Below, in pieces: positions 48,900 to 62,069 of a DNA stretch of 64,000 nucleotides; the stretch's first letter is position 1; every line of letters starts with the position of its first letter. Where the stretch lies: the NCBI GenBank assembly GCA_050084985.1, contig JBITNC010000001.1, positions 103,726,001-103,790,000 of the forward strand, in the 5' to 3' direction. Both the position numbers and the translations under genes were made by a program. This stretch comes from Nageia nagi (lineage: Eukaryota > Pinophyta). The notes beneath the pieces were generated by a model. The model searched no databases. It saw only the letters and a program-made list of their open reading frames with translations, and had not been told where the DNA came from.

Positions 48900-49870
48900 A
48901 CCTTTGGAAATGAGCTATGTTTACAACAATATGGTGTATTTAGATACTTTCATATTATATATATAATGAATATAGATCATTTCATATCATGTTATTGAAT
49001 CACTTAGATAATTTTGGATCATATGGTATTATATTTGAATCATTTTATATCACATTTGATGTATTTAAATCATTTCATATCACATAATCTATTTATATAT
49101 TTTTATGGGAGATTTGAATTAAATAATTTCTTAGGATAGCCCGCACAATGAAGAATGGGAATAATTTTATGCATTTACATGATGTACAATTGCACATCAT
49201 TTTAGAACATATAGTGTATTAGACTAATTTATCACATTTAAACTAATTTTTAATGCTTATAAAATTATGTCATAACAGAATCACCAAGTAGACATCCACA
49301 CACTAAGGAAGCTCATTTAAAAAAATTGAAATAGAACATAAAACCTCATAGATAGGCATGAAAAATGTGGAAGATGCATGATGCAAATACATTTTATGCA
49401 TTTAAATGATGTAAAATTGCATCATTTCATAACATATTATGGATGAGGCAAACTTATCACTTTTGGACTAGTTTTTGATACCTAGAAAATTATGTTAAGA
49501 TATAATTAGTAGATATTGACTAGTAAAGGAGAGCACCAACTATATCATTTTGTAGGCAATGAAGGATCCTATAACATGTTCAATTATTCTCATCTCATAA
49601 TTTTATCTATTTAAATATTTCAATGGGATATCAGAATTTGTTAGAGGTTTTATATAACATATTTGATACTTATATCACTTCATGAGGTTTCATATCATAT
49701 GTTTGTGCATTTAAAACATTTCATATCATATATAGTGTACTTGGTTCATTTCATATCATATGGTGTACTTAGACTATTTCATATCATATACATGGTGCAA
49801 TTAAATCATTTTATATCATATGGCATACTTAGATCATTTCATATTGTATGATGATCTTAGATCATATGGG
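48900..49870 (+). repeat. Degenerate satellite with CATTTCATATCATATGG motif
   Basis: CATTTCATATCATAT(G/A) and close variants recur every 25-45 bp in two clusters (about 48980-49085 and 49670-49850). Between them lie two copies of an ATTTTATGCATTTA(C/A)ATGATGTA block (49171, 49392). Reverse-complement versions occur at about 55670-56960. Confidence 0.6.
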
Positions 49871-50260
49871 TCCAACAATTTCTTTCCATCTCCAAATGTT
49901 GAGATCTCTAGATAAAGGTATAGACATCTATAAAAAAAGTATTCAAAATGGTTTTACATTAAAAATTATTTTTATGAATTCCTTGATAGACATGTATGTA
50001 AAATGTAGACATAGTTTTATAGAATGTAATGATTAGATAATATACAATTCATGGCTACATCAAGGATACCCTCAAAATCTATGATTTGTTGAAGCACTTT
50101 AGAACTAACCCTTACAACATAACCTTTGTATATGTTCTACTTGCATGAAACCATATAGGCCTAATGGATGAGGGTTATAAATACTTTAATAGCATTACTA
50201 ACTCTTATTGTTATTATTCTTACAATGAATCATTATTTGATTGGTCTATTTAGATATTTC
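49848..50260 (+). pseudogene. PPR gene fragment
   Basis: Reads as PLS-type PPR repeats: the frame 49848-50036 has KGIDIYKKSIQNGF then FMNSLIDMYVKCRHSFIE, followed in other frames by YNSWLHQGYPQN and, near 50155-50215, GLMDEGYKYFNSITNSYCY. These correspond to the LIDMYAKCG...SWN.MI.GYAQNG...GLVDEG..YF pattern of plant PPR proteins. Frameshifts and stops separate the pieces. It abuts the gypsy gag start at 50320. Confidence 0.75.
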
Positions 50261-50319
50261 ATTTGATATTTCATCTCAGAGGATCCCAAGATTGGTCAAA
50301 GAGGTAGAGAGACTATAAT

Positions 50320-53300
50320 GGATAATGCAAAGGAGCAATAGTCACTTGTATGTACCATGATGGATGTTAATTTTGAAAGAAGGTTTTCAAAAATGGAGAA
50401 TCATTTGACTCAATTGGTTGAGTTGTTGGTTGTTGGAGCAAATGCAAATGTCAATAAAAGATATCATGATGTAGTTGGGAAGCTTGATTTATCATCTTCA
50501 TCAAATTGAGTTCCATTCAAAGTGGAGACCAAAGTGGACATTCCTACTTTTGGAGGAGATGTTGAAGCAAAAAAGGTGAATAATCGATTGAAACAATTGA
50601 AGGTTTATTTCCAGATTCATGGTGTTGATAAAATCTCTTTTGCTAGATTAAAGATGAGTGGATATGCTTTAGTTTGGTGGGAAAGCTGTGTAGAAACTCT
50701 TAATCATGAAAACTTATCTAAAATATCTTCTCAAAATGAATTTAAGGAGTTGTTAAGAGATCAATTCTATCCTTTGGGACATTATAATAAAAAATTAATG
50801 AAATGGTAATTCATTAGACAATAAAAAGAGTAAAATGTTCAAGAATATACTATGGAATTTAGGAAACAAGCTACTTTACTTAGGGTTAAAAGATTCTCAA
50901 AATTTAGTGAATTACATTGGAAGTTTATATAGTCATTTCCAAAACACTATCATATTTTTTAATCCTACTAATCTTGATCAAGGGTGCTTGCAAGCACAAT
51001 ACTTGGAAGATGGTAAAGCAAGGAGACAATATGATTAATCCAAGAAGGCTTCTATTTCAAGGGGAGGACAAGAGAAAGGTAAATCTCAAGATAAAGGCAA
51101 GGGTAAGCCAGAAACTAAGACCACTAATATTTCAAAAAAAGAAGGTGATGGTAGACATTGTAGTAATTATGATAAAAATGGTCATGTTTATGATAAATGT
51201 TGAAAATTATATCTAAAATTACATCCATAAAAGTATAAGAATAAGGAGAAAACTAATGCTATGGTTCTTATATGTGATGATATTGAGGGAAGTTCATATG
51301 TTGATGAGAAAGTAAATTATTTAGCCATTTAAAATGTTGGAGAACCTCAATACATTAGAGAGCAAAGGATCCAATTATTCCACCTCAAAATCCAAATCAA
51401 GAAAACCAAAGTAGATTGCCATGTTGATTCAAGTTCTCAAGCAAATTTGATTTTAGAGACTATGGTAAGTAATTTATGATTAGAAACTTTCAACCATCCA
51501 AATTCATATCCTTTGGGTTGGGTATATCAAAATGCTAGTTTGCAAGTCACTAAATAATGTAAGTTGAAATATGCTATTTGTGCAAAGTACATTGATGAAG
51601 TTGTGGTTGATGTTGTTCCTTTAGACATTTGTGATGTTATTCTTGGTAACCCTTATGTATGGGATACATATGGTATTTATTATAGAAGATTGAATAAATT
51701 ATGACTAGTGAAGGATGGAAAGATGTTTCTAGCTAGTGCACATAAAATAAGGAAAAGGCTACCTTTGGTCATTTCTAGTTAGGTAAAATATCTTGCAAAT
51801 GCTTCTAAAACTTTTGTTCTAATCATGGTGAAAATAGTAGCCTTAGGTGAGGTCAATCTCATGCTATCAATGATGTGTAATATTGATTTTAGTCTATCAA
51901 TGATGTGTAAAAGAGAGGAGCAGATGAAAGATTTGGTTAGGGAGTCTACTAACTTGTTTACAAAGCCACATGGAATACCTCCTATGTGGGATATATAGCA
52001 TGATATTTAGTTGTTACCTAAAGCTTCATTTCCCAACATAGCTTTGTATCGATAATTAGTTTTGGAGCAAGGGGAGATAAGGAGGTAGATTTAGGAGTTG
52101 GTTTATCAAGGAGTGATCAGACCAAGTACATCTCCATGTGGATCACCTATTTTTTTGGTTCCCAAGAAGGATAAAACATGGAAAATATGTATTGACTATA
52201 GAGCATTAAACAAATTCACCATCAAAAATCACTATCCTTTGCCTTAGATAGATGATCTTTTGGATCAATTTCAAGAGGTAAGATTCTTCATAAAAATGGA
52301 CTTGAGGAGTGAATATCACCAAGTTAGAATCAAGGAGGAGGATATTTGGAATATTTTAGTGGCTTATTTTACCATTTGGTTTGTGCAATGCACTAGCCAC
52401 TTTTATGATGGTAATGAATGATGTGCTTCATCCATTTGTTGATTCTTTTATTATTGTATACTTGGATGATATTGTTAATTATAGTTTTAATTGGGAAGAA
52501 CATGTTGTACATCTTAGAAAAGGGTTTTAAACTTTTCATAAGGAGAATTTGTTATTAAAACATTCAAAATATGAGTTTTGCAAAGTCTTTGGTGTATTTT
52601 GTCCATGTTATTAGTCATGCACAACTTAAGATAGATCCTAGTAAAGTAAGTGCTATAGTAGATTGGCCAAAGCCATATAATGTAATCTAAGGAAAGAGTT
52701 TCTTAGGTGCTATCTAATATTTGAGAAAGTTTATTATTGAGTTTTCTCATATTTCTTTACCTTTAAATGATGTAACTAGAAAGAGGCAAGTTTTCCAATG
52801 GAGGAAACAACAACAAACATATTTTAACACTTTGAAGTAAATGATTATTAGTGCATCTATGCTAGCACTTCTTAATTTGCAAAAGCTATTTGAAGTGGAG
52901 ACTGATGCAAGTGATTATACCATGGGATCCATTTTGTTACAAGAAGGTAAGCCAATTTGCTATCATTCTGAAAAGTTTAGTGGGGCTATTTTGAATTATC
53001 CTACTTATGATAAGGAAATGTATGCATTGCCTCAAGTTGTTGAAAAGTTGAAACATTACTTATTGGGGAGAGAAATAATCATTCATATTGATTATCAACC
53101 ATTAAAGTATTTACAAACTCAATCAAAATTACATCAACCTAGACACTATAGATGGATGAGTTTTTTGAAATAATTTCATATAGTGATCAAGTATAAGAAA
53201 GGAACATAGAATAAAGTTACTGACATACTTTCTAGGCCACCTATAACTATAGATTCCATATCATCAATGGAGTATAGTACTAATTTTGGGCTACCAATGG

Positions 53301-54608
53301 CATGCAAACAAGGTCTAGTAAGTTCCCTCTCAATGCTAAAATTTCTTCCTTTTATTTTTGATTCATTTTTAGAGGCATATGTGTAGGATTTAGACTTCAA
53401 AGAAGTGTATGAGTAGTTGTCTTCATCTAGGTCCACATATGAGGGTTTGGATGAATTTCATTTGCAAAATAGACTTCTTTATCATTTTAATGCATTATGT
53501 GTCCTTGTAGGTGAAAGGATTGGACTAATTAGAGAAGCACATACTTCAAAGATTGAAAGACATTTTGGGGTTGGAAAGAAATTATACAATTTGCAAAGGT
53601 ATGTATATTAGCCAAAGATACAAGATCAATTTGCTAACTACATAAGGGGGTGTTCCTTGTGTTACCAAGTAATAGGAAATTTAGTTTGTATCAGCCACTT
53701 ACAGTACCTTCAAGTCCATAGGAGTGTATCTCAATGGATTTAATGGGAGGATTGCCTATGACTAAGAAGGGTCATAACTATTTATTTGTTGTTATGGATA
53801 GATTTAGCAATCTGTGTGTTTTGAATCCATATAAAAAGACTATAATAGGATAAGATACTATAAATTTATTCTTTTTCATGTTTGGGTTCATTTTGGATTG
53901 CCTAATTACATTATTTCAATTAGAGATCATATATTTTTGAGCAAGTTTTGGACCTATTTATAAGAAAATATGGATACCAGATTGAAGTGGAGTACAACCT
54001 TTCATTCTCAATTGGATGGACAAACTAAGGTGGTGAATAGGATAGTGGTTCAGCTCTTGAAGGGTTATTGTGGTAAACATCCTATATTATAGGATGAACA
54101 TCTTGAATATATCCAACATGCATAAAATAGGGAAATTCATTCTTCCATTAATAAGAGTCATTTTGAGACTTTTTTTGGTTATTTACCACCTTTACCTTTT
54201 GATTATGTGTTTGGATAGCAAAAGGATGAAGAAGATTCACTTGAGAAAGAGGAAAAGCAAGCTAAAAAATTTGTCAAAAAGATTAGGCAAATTCATTTGA
54301 AATTCTAAGAACAACTTGAGACAAGCCAACCTAAGTACAAGACGAGACATGAAAAATATAGAGTAGACCTTAAGTTTCATGTGGGAGACCATGTTTGGTT
54401 GCATCTTAGTAAGGAGAGGTTACAAAGACCATCCAAGAAGTTGAACCCTATAAGGTATGGACCTTTTGAGATTATGGAGCATGTAAGTGAAAATGCTTTT
54501 AGATTGGATCTTCTAACATATATGAACATCTATTCAATTATGAATGTTGAGTATTTGAAATTGTATGAGGCATCTATGTTGACTAAAGATAAAGCAATTT
54601 CAAATTAG
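50320..54608 (+). pseudogene. Ty3/gypsy relic, gag to integrase C-terminus
   Basis: Almost complete coding order but with many stops. Gag runs 50320-50850 (MENHLTQLVELL; YALVWWESCVETL). A decayed zinc knuckle HCSNYDKNGHVYDKC is at about 51155-51200. Protease has VDSSSQANLI (about 51420), where the catalytic DSG/DTG triad reads DSS, and DVILGNPYVWD (about 51631). Reverse transcriptase 52100-52480 shows [25 protein letters not shown] and YLDDI. RNase H is in frame 52841-53173 (ETDASDYTMG). Integrase covers 53500-54230 (REAHTSKIERHFG; MDLMGGLPMTKKGHNYLFVV; DGQTKVVNR), its catalytic Glu again Lys. The C-terminal domain is 54381-54608 (GDHVWLHLSKERLQ). No chromodomain is recognised. Confidence 0.88.
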
Positions 54609-54821
54609 ATTTTTCCATCTCTTAATGATTTAGCTCCTAATACTATGGATGAACTCAAGGAGGATTCCATATTGCAAAAGAAGGTTCATGCTACCAGGAG
54701 AGATGAGACAAAGCTGTGGTTGGTTGGATTAAAATGACACAAGCCTACTAAAGCCAAGTGGATGGATAGGTCTAGATTAAGGGAGTTATATCCTAATTTA
54801 TGCATTTTTAGGATCAAATGC

Positions 54822-55450
54822 TTCCCTATTAGGGAGGTGTGATCCGAATTAGATCATTTTAGGTTATCTTTTCAACAGTAATACTCAATCTAGAGGTATC
54901 TATGCTTGGAGATAGACCAAAGACCAAAATTTGGAGTGATCAATGTTTAATTTTAGGTTGCCAAAAACATGCAAAAAATCTAAATTTAGGCCACCAATGA
55001 TGTGCAATTTGAGTAGTTAGTAGTAGAAATCAAAGGGACATTGATGTCTTGGGCATAGGAATTGTTTACACTTCCATAACCAATATCAAGAAGGTATTTT
55101 TGAGGTGATTTGAGGCTTATTAAATAGCATACTAGTTGCTTGAATTCTTAATGAATGGGAGTTTTGAGAGTTTGTAGATTTTATGATTGTAGGATTTGAA
55201 GGAAGGCTAGGAGTCATTCCAAATTTTTGCAATTTTGAGATTGTATTTTCATTTTGCTATATGAAATTATAGTAATTGTATTAGATTATATTGCCATTAT
55301 GTTGATGGTATTTCTCTATGCATGTAATATTGTAATATCCATAGACAATGAGAAGAGAAGGCTCCAATTCCATGCTAGGTTAGCCCACATTAGGTAAACT
55401 AGGGTAAATCATTATATTGATTTTGTTGTGCATGTTTTTTGAGATTGATA
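54822..55450 (+). repeat. Polypurine tract and probable 3' LTR of the gypsy relic
   Basis: TTAGGGAGG precedes TGTGATCCGAATTAG, so the LTR should start at 54838. The right border is not clear; 55450 is an estimate. No 5' LTR partner was seen before 50320, where a PPR fragment lies instead, so the element is probably truncated on its left. Confidence 0.5.
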
Positions 55451-55639
55451 GTTTGTTATTTACATTGTGCAATTTCATGTTTTATATACAAATATATGAT
55501 CTCATAATGGTTAACTATTTTTGTTTGAATCTATAAGTGAGGATCTAAGCATCCTATAAGCATCCAATCATTACAGATCTACTAGTGACACCTAAAGGAA
55601 TGCCTAATCATACATCAAAAATAAAGCAATCCATGGATA

Positions 55640-56678
55640 TGAATTGATGTTGAGTGTAGCTTTTGAAATTATCTAAATACACCAACATATGATATGAAAT
55701 GATTGAATAAACTTTTAAGTACAATTAGCAATAAAAGGCTCTTTACCTATAGGAAACAAAGCAATTTAGATTGTTAAGTATGCATACTTAACTCTCAATC
55801 CATAACCATTCACAACTTGAATGATAATATTATCTACAACCCAATAAAGTATAACTCATTAGGATAAGTATGTTGTTTACTATATTGAATGCTTCTAAAA
55901 GAAAAGGTAACAAAAAGAGGAATCAAACCATGTAGAAAAGATAAAACCTAGAAAAAAAAATTATATGCATAAGAATAATAAAGATATCAATAACTACACT
56001 TACTCAATATTTTTGTAGTAACTCTTCAATAAATCTCCTTCATGTTGAGATGCAGTTTGTAGTTGTTCATTTGTAATGTCTAATCCTATTACTTAATATT
56101 GACATTGTAGACCATATTTGAGATATTTGAACATAACTAAAATTGTAGAGCATATATTTAATCATTTGAGTATAATTGTGTAATTATTTATGTGACTACT
56201 ATAATAAACCTATCAAAAAGTGAGAAACTACCTTTTTCATGCTTATAAAATTAGAGGAAAAAGTTACAAGTTGGCCTCATCCACCCTATGTTATGAAATG
56301 ATGCAACTATACTAATCCAAAATTAGTAAGTTGGCAAAACATAAAAAAAAATATGTATTTCCCAAATGTTGTATCTTTCATTAAAATTGTACATCATATT
56401 TGAATAGTTGGAGCATAATTGAAACTATAGAGCATAATCTTCATATCTAAAAACAAGGCCAAAAAGCCAATGTGACCAAAAAATGATAAGTTGACCTCAA
56501 CCACCTTATGTTTTAAAATAATGTAACTATACCAATCATGAAGTGGTAAGTTAGCAAAAGGATTCTTGTAATACTTAGCCAAACATGCTTGTAATTCTTG
56601 TCATATTTAGTCAAACATAAAACAAATATATGGTTCCAAAGTATAGCATGTTATGTTGAATTTATAAATTGTATTTGA

Positions 56679-56723
<45 letters not shown>

Positions 56724-57000
56724 TAAAATGATTAAACTATACCATATGTTTTGAAATGATTCAATTACACCATATGATATGAAATAATCAAATACAATAC
56801 ATGATATGAAATATTATATGAGATGATCTAAGTATCTTTGAAACTTTATGAAATGAGAGCAACATCAAATTTGCTAAGCCTCCAAAAAATTCAGACCTCC
56901 CATTGAAATATATAAATAAAGCATTTGATATGAAATGGTTTAAATAAAGACATGACATAAACATAAACCATATGGTCTAAAATTAACTCCTAAATTTATT
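55640..57000 (-). repeat. Inverted copies of the CATTTCATATCATATGG satellite
   Basis: CCATATGATATGAAAT-type words (the reverse complement of the repeat at 48900-49870) recur at about 55688, 56735, 56770 and 56800-56820. CATCCACCCTATGTTATGAA (about 56278) matches, inverted, the TTTCATAACATATTATGGAT part near 49425. A TTCAATGGGA-like word is also inverted here (CCCATTGAAATATATAAATA, about 56899). A (TA)n tract lies at 56681-56721. Confidence 0.55.
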
Positions 57001-58425
57001 GTTTAATTATATCCATTTATTACAAAAATAAAGAATGAACATGTGTAGAGATTGAAAAATAACACTTTTGAGTAGATATATTATATTGCATTGATATGTA
57101 TTAAATAATTATTTGATTTACTCCTAATATCTTATTATGCAAAACTAACTTAAAACACAAATAGGAGCAAAGTGGGTATTTGGCCACTTTAAGTTAAGTT
57201 TTCCAAAGAGGTATGTAACTCAATGTGAAATTATGCCCCTAATTCATTTTCTCACTTGCACAATTATGATTTTTTCTCACACATTGATCCAAGATTACAT
57301 TTCTAAGGTTTTGAGATAGGGTTTAAAGGATCAAGGATTTACTCCACAATTCTCTATCAATTATTTCAAAGCTTGGTTCCACACACATGAGGTAACATTA
57401 CTATGCTTATTTTATGGTTAAATTAAATTATTATTACATGTATTTGGTGTATTCAGGGTTTTTTTAGGGATTTGAAGATAGTAGAACCATGGAAGAGTTT
57501 TAGAGGACCTACCTTTGTATCCTCCATAGAAATTGTATGCATGTAGTATGTTGTTAGGCTAAAATCATATTATTTTGTACTTACACCATTGAAATCATTA
57601 TTTGAACTCATAATAGCATAAACATGTTGTAAATATCCATTATATCTAATGGTTATCCTTGGATCAAATTGATCCAAGGATCTTTAAAGGTCTTTTCATT
57701 TTTAAAGCATTTAATATTTTAAGATGGTTAATATGTTAGATCTCATTTTTAACCACCTAAAAATGTAAATATCATCTCCATAGCTCAAATTCACCATACA
57801 AATTGTTCATATATCATATAGACATAAGCATTTGCATAAATAGGCATATATATTTCATTTATTCTTAATGATTTGAGGGCTAGGGGGATCACTTGCCATT
57901 TGGAGTGAGAAAACTAACTTTGTGCTAATTTAGTTGCCTCAAAGGGCCTAATTTGGAGGTCCTTCTACCCATGTTAGAGGAATTTAGGGTTTATTTATGT
58001 TCTTGCAAAGTTTTAGCTCATTATTCATAGATTTGACCATACCTTTATCAAGTTTTCTACCTAATTAAGAAAAGCATAGTTATGTAATTTGATGTTTATA
58101 TATGAATTTGACTTGTTTATGCATGTTAGACCACATATAGTATAAATTTAAACCTAAATTAAATGGTGAACCCAACACAAAATAACAACAACCTTCAAAT
58201 TTGGTATTTTCCTTACCTTTTCCTTTAATTTTCAATTTTTGTTTGTATTTTGAGTTTATTGATTTTCTTATTTTCACCCACCTAAGTGGAAAGAACATGT
58301 AAATCCTATGGAATTTATCATCAATTTTGAGCAATATTTTGACATTATAGTATAAGGAGAGGGATATATTAGATATGAAATTTGGAGCTTTGATCCATTA
58401 TTTTTTTCCAAGATGCAATCCAATT
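57001..58425. other. Unassigned AT-rich interval with a perfect 27 bp palindrome
   Basis: No gene or retroelement motif was found. ATCCTTGGATCA / TGATCCAAGGAT (57655-57681, 3 bp centre) forms a perfect inverted repeat. Confidence 0.4.
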
Positions 58426-58690
58426 CATGCTTGGCAATAGTTGCATCGCATCTATAAATAGAGGTAGAAAGTTAAAGAGAGGTTTCAAAAAAGTTTCAAA
58501 GCTCATAATGCACTTTAGGCTTGGCATACCACACCCAAAACTCAAATTCTTAGGAACACCACACCCAAGCCTAGACGCACTACACTTAGACCCTAGGCAC
58601 ACTATGCCCTAAAAATAAGGCATTTCAACCTTGGATTTCAATCGTAGGTGCATCATGCCCCTAAATATAGGCCCATTTTCCTTTGAAAAG
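58426..58690. repeat. Short repeats with CACACTATGCCCTA-type motif
   Basis: GGCATACCACACCCAA, GAACACCACACCCAAGCCTA, GACGCACTACACTTAGACC, GGCACACTATGCCCTA and GGTGCATCATGCCCCTA follow one another within about 160 bp. They share the style of the array at 48640-48870. Frames at 58369-58612 on both strands are products of this repeat. Confidence 0.45.
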
Positions 58691-59149
58691 TTATAGACTA
58701 GATGTAGTTCAAATCACATCTAGAAATAAAGACCACTTTTTCTTAGTCAAATCTTGGTTGATAAGCAATTAAGACTACAGTTAGGACTAGTGTGTCTCAA
58801 CTTTATAATTTTTAGTAAACAAATTATAATACGGTGATGTTTTTAGCTTATCACAACCAAATGTAGTTGTGTAAGGATTTAGGGGATGTATTTACACATG
58901 TGATAGAATGTGCATAAATTGTTGCTTTCATTTTTGTAAGTTATGTTGGTGATTAGCTTAGTTGATTTAAATATCTCTCATTTGGGAGGGACATGTAACT
59001 TACTTAGATTTACACCTTGAGTAGGAGGGAACATTTGAGTTTGGGTAAGACTTTGAATTCCTTTTTGTACTTAGTTCATACTATTTCATTACCTGGTACA
59101 TCCTAGGAATGTCTTCATATTTATGTTGTGTAGTAGTAAAATTGCATTC

Positions 59150-59164
59150 ATCATTGGGGGGTAT
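59150..59164 (+). other. Polypurine tract before an LTR
   Basis: CATTGGGGGGTAT is followed by TGATGTATACAC, the usual layout of a polypurine tract and LTR start. No polyprotein is recognisable directly upstream. Confidence 0.5.
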
Positions 59165-59520
59165 TGATGTATACACAAAAAAATTTAGTTTGGATTTAAA
59201 ACTTGTGTCTTGAATCAAGGTTTATTTACTTGTTGGGAACTTTCTTGGTCTTTGTTAAGTGCATCAAAAATCATTTTTTTATTTCATTTCACTTGAAAAG
59301 GAAAAAGTTATAAAAAAGAGCATACTTGGGAAGGGATTGCAAACATTCTTGAGCGAGTAGTGTGTATTTCATATTAATTACATCTAATATTTTCTTTTTG
59401 TACTAAAGTCCATCATAATCATAGAGAGTTACTAGGACATTTTGACTTGATTCTCATGACATAACCTATTATCGGAAATGAAAATCAAAGTTGGAGCCCC
59501 CTTTCCATTTGAGATAGCTT
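59165..59520 (+). repeat. Possible LTR
   Basis: Starts TGATGTATACAC after the polypurine tract; a CATAACCTATTATCGGAAAT segment near 59459 may be the end. No second copy in the window supports the borders. Confidence 0.3.
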
Positions 59521-61270
59521 CCTATGGAGGATACAAGAGAAACCTTACAAAATGATCTACATCCCTGTAATATTGATCTTTTACCTTACTAAATGCTTGA
59601 TCCCTATAATATTGATCCTTTACCTTAATAAATGTTACATAAAACTAAAATAAGAATAATTTTTGGAGATATCATAATCTTTATGTTTGGTGTTTGTTTC
59701 ATTATTATTTTGTACTTTCATATCCATTGTAGTCATAGTTTGTAAAACTATTCCATTTTGTAGTTTTGTGAAAATAGAGCTTGATATATTTAAGGATCAT
59801 GTATGGTATAAGGATTCCCTAATGGGAATGGTGAAAAAAATAGTTCAAATAAAAAAGAAGGATGAAATTGAGATAAAAGATGAGCTAACAACTAGCATGG
59901 AGAAGCTTCTCCACAAGTTTTGGAATACTTAGAGATATTTCAACTTGGTCAAATAATTATAATAGTGTCATAATGAAGGATAGTGTGCCTCAAGTAGCTA
60001 TTTTTACATCTCTATTTCCACCCAAACTTGATACAATTATCCAAATAAATATACTTGGTACCAAGAGATGATGGATTAAATGTAAAATAATACTCCTTAA
60101 CCAGCCATCTCACAAAATGATCTGAATCCACCACAAATACCAATTGCACAAAATTTTTGACAAGGTTGGTTTCTACCTTAAGAATGTAAACTATCCACCA
60201 ACCTCGAAATCATATTTAAAACCAATCAACCATCCAAAGAACCTTTAATTATAGAAAATTTACAATCAAATATAGATTTGATCAATTTTAAAAATAATAT
60301 CCAATAGGAATAGAAATCTTTAACTAAAGGTTATCACAAAAAAACCAATAATTTGTCAACCTCCACCCAAGATTGAAGAATAATAATTTCAAAATATAAT
60401 TCCCAACTTCCAAAATATTGTTCAACATAATACAAGTCCACCATTCCAAAGGTAATTGAACTCTAACCAAGCTAATACTTCCTAACACATTGCCTTCCAA
60501 AATTCAATAAATATATAAAAATGAATACCAATAATCTTCAAAATCCAAAAAAAACAAGTGTATTGGAACATAAATTCACAAGGCCAAAATCCTAATGTTA
60601 ACCAACTTAACCAAGCCAATCTTGATGATTGGAATGGCCTTGACCAACCTTGTATGCAATACCAATAAAATGCCCAAAGTGAGTTAAATCAAGGTATGGC
60701 TTATTTTTGAACTCCCCCATTTCATAATACTTCAAATCACAACATGTAAAACCTTTATGGAGCTCACACCTCCACTCAAATTCCACTACAAAATGCTAAC
60801 TAATAGAATCCCAAGCAAGGTTCCTCAACTCTATCCATGAAATAGATGCAACAATTGATTGTACACATGGAAAACCTTATGTGCCAAAAATATATGGCTG
60901 ATGTACATGCAAATCAAGATCATGATATCTTACAATGAAAAAAATAAGGGTAAGTTCAAAATAGGCAACAAAGTTATGGTCTTAATACTTAAGTTCAACT
61001 GCAAAGTGAATAATAGGGTTATAATCAAAATCTTGGGCACAATACACAAGGATAATCTTAGGGACAATAAGGCATATTTTGTAACCCCAATGCACATGCT
61101 TTTTTAGAGGAAAGTAAGGTTGTTTAATAAACTAAAATATAAGATTATGATGGATAAAATCCACCCCATGATGGACCAAAATCACCTTATGGAGTACCCA
61201 ATATGCACAATGAAAGTGAAATTATGAGAAGATTACAAGAACTAGAGGTAAAGACATACTCTAGGATTAT
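59521..61270. other. Unassigned AT-rich interval
   Basis: Both strands were read. Plus frames 59687-59932 and 60859-61107 and minus frames around 60100-60700 gave no recognisable family. The minus strand near 60200-60700 has long stretches with few stops, but no LINE or DUF4283 motif could be confirmed. Confidence 0.35.
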
Positions 61271-61279
61271 CCAAAGTTA

Positions 61280-61917
61280 GCTATGGGGAGATATGTAATG
61301 AGCCTATAAATCCTTGGATTCCTCTTAGTTCTTACACTAAGAAATTTGAGATTCCCAAAATAGATAAGTTCAAAAGTAAATAGGACCCAAAGGAGCATTT
61401 GAGGTACTTCAAGTATGCTCATTATTTGATTCCAAATGATAATGCTTTATCATTGAGAACTTTTGCTATGACTTGTGGGGGCCAAGCTATGAATTGGTAC
61501 AATGATCTACCATAACATATCTTGTATACATTTGAGCAAATTCTAAACCTCTTTTTTAAACATTTGTCAATCAATATCAAAAGGAGGGCTTCCATTATAG
61601 ATCTAATAAAATTCTATCAATTTGATCAAGAATCCATTTCTAACTATTTTGTAAGATGATAGTATTTGATTACAAATATGAAATTCCCTTTTCCTCAAGA
61701 GGATTTTATGAGATTATTTACCAAATTTTGTAATAAAAAAACCTCTACTTATCTCCAAATACAACAACATAGGACCTTTAAGAAAGTCATTTCTAGAGAA
61801 AAGGTTATAAAGGAAGTAATGGTTCAAAATAGTGAGATCAAGGTGGTAAAGAAAGAGACTAATAATAGTGGTGCTACGAATGGAGGCAAGGTAAAAGTTA
61901 ATCAATTTATATTATAA
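61280..61917 (+). pseudogene. Ty3/gypsy gag fragment
   Basis: Reads as the capsid part of a retrotransposon gag: FEIPKIDKFKSK.DPKEHLRY (about 61345-61405), then LRTFAMTCGGQAMNWYNDLP (about 61458-61513) and FKHLSINIKRRAS. The motif order (P....FDG..DP..HL..F....AW.......F...F) is that of the plant Retrotrans_gag family. The frame 61666-61917 ends in a Lys-rich tail. Stops break it at several places, and no protease or reverse transcriptase follows; an inverted LTR-like block starts about 170 bp downstream. Confidence 0.7.
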
Positions 61918-62069
61918 GCACCACCACCAATTCCAATGCAAAATATTCAACAATCTAATCAAATGAATGTACCAAATCAATCTTATAATCAGAATCAATC
62001 ATAAGGTAGGAATCGAAAATAAGCATAAGGGAAATCTTCTAGGACATAGAGGAAGTTTGAGCCATTGGG

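Noticed and set aside
60100-60700. Possible LINE or DUF4283 open frame on the minus strand
   Set aside because: Low stop density but no conserved motif could be found, so nothing is claimed.
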